A stretch of 64,000 nt of DNA from Vitrella brassicaformis. Its lineage: Eukaryota > Sar > Vitrellaceae. The stretch spans positions 71,662 to 135,661 of the forward strand of contig CDMY01000802.1 of assembly GCA_001179505.1 (NCBI GenBank), given 5' to 3'. Below are positions 58,998 through 64,000 of this stretch, one piece after another. Both the position numbers and the translations under genes were made by a program. Under the pieces are notes generated by a model, which searched no databases, was not told where the DNA came from, and saw only the letters and a program-made list of their open reading frames with translations. Positions within the stretch are counted from its first letter, which is position 1. Each line of letters starts with the position of its first letter.

Positions 58998-61900
58998 GGT
59001 GATACGTCTGTGTGGGTGTGCGCACAGGTGGGGAGTCTGATTGTGAGCGGGCCGGAGGACACTCACCGATTCAGCGCCATTATCGGACAGGCGAGGCCAT
59101 GTAAACATACACACATGTCTCTCGCTCTGTGTGTGTGTGCGTGTGTGTGCAGGAGTTCACACTGACAATCGGGGGCTGGGGCTTGCAGCCGTCCTCTGGT
59201 GTGGTCATCGTCAACGCCTCCACCCCCTGCTCCGCCATGCCCACACGCAACGACCCGGCAATCGTCCAGACCCCCACACGAGCAATCGGTCGGTGTGTGC
59301 ACACAAGGCCGTACACACACATACGTACGTCTTTGCGTGTGTGTGTACCAATGTCTAGGTGGGGGCACGTTTCTGGCGTTTGAGGGCGTCAAGCTAGCGC
59401 AGCAGGGGGAATTCCACGTCTGCTGGTGGGCATGTATACGATCCACTCGGCTGATTCATGAATCAATGGCTGGGTCGATTGGCTGGCTGCAGGTCTGTCA
59501 ATCCCTCTGGCGGCAAGCCTTATCAATCAGAGGTGTGTGGCTGACAGCCATACATGCATGCGGGCCTTCGATCACGCATGCGTCCATGTGCATGTCTGTC
59601 TCTGTGGATGTCCCCCTCTCTGCGTGTGCATTGATTGGCAGGTGGGTCGTGTCTTCAGTGTGATCGGTGCCCCCGCAAACCTCTTCTACCCATCCATTCG
59701 AGTACACCCCCCNNNNNNNNNNNNNNNNNNNNNNNNNNNNNNNNNNNNNNNNNNNNNNNNNNNNNNNNNNNNNNNNNNNNNNNNNNNNNNNNNNNNNNNN
59801 NNNNNNNNNNNNNNNNNNNNNNNNNNNNNNNNNNNNNNNNNNNNNNNNNNNNNNNNNNNNNNNNNNNNNNNNNNNNNNNNNNNNNNNNNNNNNNNNNNNN
59901 NNNNNNNNNNNNNNNNNNNNNNNNNNNNNNNNNNNNNNNNNNNNNNNNNNNNNNNNNNNNNNNNNNNNNNNNNNNNNNNNNNNNNNNNNNNNNNNNNNNN
60001 NNNNNNNNNNNNCCCCCCCCCCCCCCTCCACACGCACACACACAGAGGCGAGCGGCGCATTGTTTGCATACCGCAGCCGTCGCAATACATCCCGCTGAAC
60101 GCGCCGTTCATGGCCATGCCCACCCTCGCCAGCACCGAGAGTGTGTTGGAGGGATGGGCTGTAAACCCAATGCTGCCTCAAGGTACACTTGATGAAAACC
60201 CCGATCTGTCCACAAGTTTGGGTGTACACGAGTAGGTCTACGCATCAGCGATCGTGGCATCATTGAGGGCACCCCCGGCATAGCGGCGCCCCTGCGGACG
60301 TACGTATCTGTGCAGGCAGCCGGGGAAACACCGATGGACAGCCATGTGTCTGTGTGTGTGTGTGTGTCTCTTAGGTACACTGTGTCCGCATACAACACTG
60401 AGGGCTCCACCAACACAAGCGTGTCTCTCTTCGTCGGATGCCCTGCTGGTATGTATCCCTGCACCACACATACGCATACATCCTCGCAAGCGCATTTGTG
60501 TGTTCGATGGTGTGTTTGGTGCAGGGATGCGTGTGTCGGTCAGCGGCACATCGTGTGTGCCCTGCCCTCGCGGTGAATACAGACTGCAGACGAGCAGCGA
60601 CCTCGACGGTGCCCACACCGCCACACCGCAAACACACTAGTCGAGCACACCCCATTGCATGGCATGGCATGGATGTACAGGTCTATACAACTGCACGCCG
60701 TGTGCGGCTAACCGCTCGACAGAGACGGAAGGCGCGCAATCACAGAGAGAGGTCGGTGTCTTGGAGACATGTGTATGCGTCGAGTCGTTTGGCATTTCTG
60801 TGTGTGTATTTCCCCTCCCACTGAAATGCAGTGCAAGTGTGACGCGGGGTACCAGCTGCTGACGGACGATCGGTGTGAGATGTGCCCAAAGGTACATCGC
60901 ACACCCAGATATCAGCCTCAATACACACACATACACATGTCTGCAGGGCTTGTACAAGTCCTCTGTGAGCGACAGCGCCTGTGGCTCATGCGGCGCATTC
61001 AGGTAGCCATCCGCCCACCCGCCCACATGGAGACGGACACACAGGGCGTTCATCTTCTGTCTCCCTCACTGTGTGTTCATTTAGGACGACACACGCACCT
61101 GGCGCGTCGAGCGAGTCGATGTGCGTATGTGTGAGCGGATATTTCTTCGATAAAGACGGCAACAACGACACATGCATCAGGTGGACACACATCTGCATAC
61201 ACACTCCCGGAATCAAGCGGCGTTCTCTTTCCATGTGAATGCACAGGTGCACCCCCGGCTTCTACTGCCCTGAGGGCGACGACCGTCTGCGTTGTCCCAC
61301 CAACATGACGATCAAGAGCGCTGGGGCGCGGGGGCGGGACGAATGTGTGAGGGATGCACAGAGAGACAGAGTTTATTCCACACACATAGAGATGCGGCAT
61401 GTATCAAATCAAATCTGTCTATGTGTATGCAGGTGTGCGCGAAAGGGTACGCCATCGACACCCACACAGACACAGACACAGACACGGACGCATGCACGCC
61501 GTGTCCAGTCGGCTTCTACAAGACACAAGCTGGTGTGCACAGCCCCCTCTCCCCCCCTCTGTCGACCAACTCATGCGGGCGTGTATCTGTCTCTGTGTGG
61601 CTCTCCAGGCAACACGAGCTGTACGCCGTGCACGAGTGACGGGTCAACCATCACGCTAAGCGAGGCATCCACTGACGCCACTGACTGCATATGCGACCAG
61701 GACAAGGGCTACGTATTGGCTACAAATACGTTGTGAGCGTGTTGCCTTCGAAGAGCATGTCTTTCTGTGTGTGAGTAGATTTGTGCAGAAGCTGCTGGAG
61801 GGAGGGAGAGGTGGCGTCCAGTGTGTCTGCCCGCCCGGCCGGTCGCCCTCGTCCGATCTGTCTCGATGTGTGTCGTGCCCTAGCGGCTCCTACAAACAAG

Positions 61901-64000
61901 AAGCCGCCAATCGAGTGCGCACACAGAGAGAGAGAGAGAGAGATAAAGAGACAGACATATACTTTTACTTGTGGGCAGGGTTGCGATCAATGTCCAGGGG
62001 AAGGCCGCGCCACAGCTGAGAACGCCACCAGCATCGACCAATGCCTCTGCATGGTAACCCTACCCTGCCCCCTCCTCCGCCCTTCTCCGCCCAACACACG
62101 TCTCTCTTTCTCTTTGTCTACAGAGAGGTTACGCATTCAACAGGGTGACCGGCCTCTGCACGCGGTGCGAACAGGGGTCCTACCAGCCGTCAGTCGGCCG
62201 GTCACCCCAGTGCACCGACTGCCCCCCCACACTCACCACCACACGCGATGGCGCCACTGATGTGGCGGAGTGCACGTGTGACGAGGGGCAGTACTTCAAC
62301 CGGTAGGTGTGGTGAGACATCCTGTTGAGAGCGCATGCACTCAGGGGTTTGTGTTGTGTGTGGTGTGGTGTGTGTGTGTGTAGGGAGACGGAGCGGTGTG
62401 TGACGTGCCGAGAGGGGGATGGACACAACTGCACTGGGGGGAAAGAGGTAGTGCACATACGGCCGGCCACCCACTTGTGTGTCTGTATTGGCGTCCGTGC
62501 AGCTGCCTCTCGTCTTGTCGGGCTACTGGGGGTCACCGATTTCAGAGAGAGATGAGGTGCAGTCAGTGCACAAGCCACACTGTCTGTCTGTCTGTGCACT
62601 GCACAAAGGACACTCATGGTGTGCGCACGGCGCATTCATACGCACACAGGCGGCTTTCACTGGCTACGAGATATACCAATGCGAGCCAATCGGTGCTTGC
62701 CCAGGTGACCTGGTGCCTGGCGCATTGAGTCACCAGTGGACCATTTGCCCTCTCTCTCTGTCTGTCTGTCTGTCTGTCTGTCTGTGTCTGTGTGTGTGTG
62801 TGTGTGCGTGCGTGTGTAGGTGGCCAGGCTGACACGTGCGCGGCCAATCGAGAGGGCCTCGCATGCGGCGTGTGCAAACGCGGATACGTCGACGCGCAAA
62901 ACACCGGTCGGTATGCATCACAGTGCGCCAAAGACCACATATATGAGTGCTATGTAGGCCATACATTTGTGTTGTGTGTGTGCAGGGCCATGCACCGAGT
63001 GCAACACCACCAAGGGTATCCGTTTCCCTCCAAGCTCAGAGACAGACATGATTGATTGTCTACGTGTGCGTGCAGGGTATACGACGCCCCTGCTGTTCCT
63101 CTTTGGGGTGACCCTCCTGTGCGGCGCCTTCTACGTCGCAATCAACTCGCAGTTCACCGCGTATGCATACATACACACACACGCAGAGGCACACGCAGAG
63201 GGACACTCGTCTGTGTACGTGTGTGCAGGCGGACCACTGTGACGTCCATTGTGTCTCTGTCTTTGGGGCTCACGCTCAACTTCATACAGCAGCTGGGCGT
63301 CGCTTACAACTCATACGCCGTGCAGTGGTGCGCAAGCATGCGATAAGATGCAAAAGAGAGAGAGAGAGAGAGAGAGCAGCGGCCCTCATAGCGATGTCAT
63401 GCCGCTGCTCTCATTCTCGCTGCAGGCCGTTGTCATTCTCGGCGTATTTTCAGTACCTGAATGTGTTTCTGCTGGACTTTTCCTTCATACGCATCTCGTG
63501 CATCGGCGTCAACACATTCGAAAGACGGTGCGGTCCGCACACACACACATGCGCTCCCACCCATCTGCAGAGGTGTGTGTGTGTGGGCGTGTGTGCAGAT
63601 ACGTATTCGAGCTGGCGAGCCCCTTCATACTGCTGGCGATATTCTTTGTGTATTGGTTGCTGTCATACGCTGTGCATTTACTCGTGAGAAATGTACGCAT
63701 GTGCGAGAAGACAAGAATAGATATGTTCGGTGGGTGTACTGGCGCATTGTGTGCAGGTGAACGCTCCCCGTGTGCGTCTGCTGCGTGTGCTCAAAGGTAT
63801 GATCATGAATGTGTGTGTGGTGGGTGAGTGAGTGGGGGTAGGGGGTCTGGCTGTGTGTGTGTGTGCCGGCTTGTGTGCACTGCAGATGGCACGCCCCTGG
63901 ACATGGACAAGCTGTTCAGCACCATTGGTATTCAATTCACACAATTAACTACACGCGAGAGACATTCATTTGCGTGCGTGAATGTATGTGTGGCGTGTGT
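48355..64000 (+). CDS. Giant multidomain cysteine-rich surface receptor (3' end outside window)
   Basis: The start METHYVVWLTVAGVCCLIS is a signal peptide. Domains follow in order: PAN/Apple-like Cys modules (48450-49900), bacterial-type Ig-like modules (50060-50520 and 53640-54090), and two lectin-like GARLC...CCAD modules (51480-52655). After these come a ShK-type Cys module (54170-54400), a Lin-12/Notch repeat (54490-54585) and a long array of GxYxLCYC-type modules (54930-59430). Last are ephrin-receptor-like (GCC2/GCC3) Cys repeats (60440-62960) and at least four membrane helices (from 63070). More than 60 small exons are needed. I read it as one gene because there is no second leader peptide or convincing stop, but I did not prove phase across every intron. 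The likely role is surface sensing or adhesion; ligand unknown. A 300 bp gap interrupts it. Confidence 0.7.
48450..49900 (+). other. PAN/Apple-like cysteine modules of the receptor
   Basis: There are three similar units: FCSNTLTTYSGIETAEGCAE with QCLAIAACTCFDFKYPYRSF; EYVFSTQEECARRCEGLADC with YAFSV; and DASTPLLCAERCE...CYCFDFSYATLECR. The CxxxC...CxxFDF pattern with a closing Cys is that of PAN/Apple domains, which bind carbohydrate or protein. Confidence 0.6.
51480..52655 (+). other. Two lectin-like GARLC / CCAD modules of the receptor
   Basis: Unit 1 has THAASLQMCTQMGARLCTHE and ends MECASAESDTAHHMCCADGT. Unit 2 has YEEGVSVCQQMGARLCSFDE, QADKWTLTQCNKT and AYGVSCCADSA. By my recollection this A-x-C-x-GxRLC...CCAD layout recurs in algal and stramenopile surface proteins. 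Confidence 0.55.
54170..54600 (+). other. ShK-type module and Lin-12/Notch repeat of the receptor
   Basis: The first part reads GHTCEWYG...FAADPSRCYECPHAREAL followed by INCQESCGLC, the spacing of ShKT six-Cys modules found in many surface proteins. The second reads CHPYMVGDGVCDDVCLFKSF followed by SFDGDDCC, the calcium-binding Lin-12/Notch repeat pattern. Confidence 0.65.
54930..59430 (+). other. Array of GxYxLCYC modules of the receptor
   Basis: The repeating plan is a Cys-containing strand (CVQGETCLVRLSGHDL; CSVGQTCRFDVSGTFF; CLSGRREGCSVVLTGIGL), a 40-60 residue stretch, a hallmark (ATPRDYTLCYCYAGDP; QPGLFAVCFCFDSGD; EGEVRVCYCASRTGC; TRAGVFRICMCAGY), then a Cys and a link such as VGELEIRGV. 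At least five units are visible. Unusually, 55250-56210 and 56296-57560 are long exons with few introns. Confidence 0.65.
59713..60012. other. Assembly gap of 300 N
   Basis: Exactly 300 N are flanked by six C on the left (59707-59712) and fourteen C on the right (60013-60026). Round length suggests a placeholder. Exons of the receptor are probably missing or truncated here. Confidence 0.98.
60440..62960 (+). other. Ephrin-receptor-like (GCC2/GCC3) cysteine repeats of the receptor
   Basis: Repeats of the form CxxCPxGxY...C: SCVPCPRGEYRLQTSSDLDG, YNCTPCAANRSTETEGAQSQ, CKCDAGYQLLTDDRCEMCPK, CTPGFYCPEGDDRLRCPTN, ACTPCPVGFYKTQAGNTSCT, CVSCPSGSYKQEAANR and LCTRCEQGSYQPSVGRSPQC. They close with CAANREGLACGVCKRGYVDA, the usual lead-in to a multipass membrane domain. 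Confidence 0.8.
63070..64000 (+). other. Membrane helices of the receptor, running off the window
   Basis: Helices are TTPLLFLFGVTLLCGAFYVA, TTVTSIVSLSLGLTLNFIQQ, FQYLNVFLLDFSFIRISC and YVFELASPFILLAIFFVYWL. The final exons (VNAPRVRLLRVLK; DGTPLDMDKLFSTI) continue beyond the right edge. Confidence 0.75.

Noticed and set aside
59498-60235. Several open frames spanning the N gap
   Set aside because: They are open only because N codons contain no stops.
1-64000. tRNA or rRNA genes
   Set aside because: I looked for the GTTCGANTC box with a plausible acceptor stem; the matches noticed (for example near 53086) lie in receptor exons and lack an A box and stem.

Overview
The window is nuclear DNA from an intron-dense protist. 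I infer a chromerid alga of the Vitrella type, a photosynthetic relative of apicomplexans. The reasons are very many short GT-AG introns (some apparently GC-AG) packed with CA and TG runs, a calcium-dependent protein kinase of plant/alveolate type, a large surface receptor ending in ephrin-receptor-like cysteine repeats plus membrane helices, several TLDc-domain genes, and TTTAGGG-type telomere-like sequence. The species is inferred; no marker gene here proves it.

Layout, left to right: an unknown membrane protein (-, 29-1599); an MFS transporter (-, 1847-4168); TLDc-1 (+, 4423-5372); a TGS1-type cap methyltransferase (-, 6162-7575); a membrane RBR ubiquitin ligase (-, 8128-9162); an F-box-like protein (+, 9569-11492); a GT43 glucuronyltransferase-like enzyme (-, 12574-14698); a start-less bacterial-looking membrane ORF (+, 14978-15325); a conserved MGTRG-type protein (+, 15511-16231); TLDc-2 (-, 17059-17888); a NYN-TLDc fusion (+, 18310-20383); a broken TLDc-4 (+, 21431-22398); TLDc-5 (-, 23477-24315); a TMBIM/Bax-inhibitor-1 protein (+, 25199-27973); a 2 kb gene desert; two tandem multipass membrane paralogues, A and B (-, 29968-32440 and 32999-35307); a CDPK (+, 35449-39678); membrane-anchored TLDc-6 (-, 39987-41331); a secreted MORN-repeat protein (+, 41895-43626); an F-box/LRR-like protein (-, 44891-48272); and a giant multidomain receptor (+, 48355 to beyond the right edge), interrupted by a 300 bp assembly gap.

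Many genes sit head to head with short shared promoters, 82 bp in the shortest case. Genes were built by joining exons whose reading phases match across each intron; this works well for MFS, TGS1, RBR, GT43, NYN-TLDc, CDPK, TMBIM and paralogue B.

The accessory character comes from the TLDc copies, several of them secreted, membrane-anchored, fused or decaying. They are interleaved with mosaic dispersed repeats, and one repeat has supplied the C-terminus and stop codon of two unrelated genes. A tandem duplication copied a membrane-protein gene together with the first coding exon of the neighbouring kinase. Many introns begin with CA runs and end with TG runs, so they could fold on themselves.
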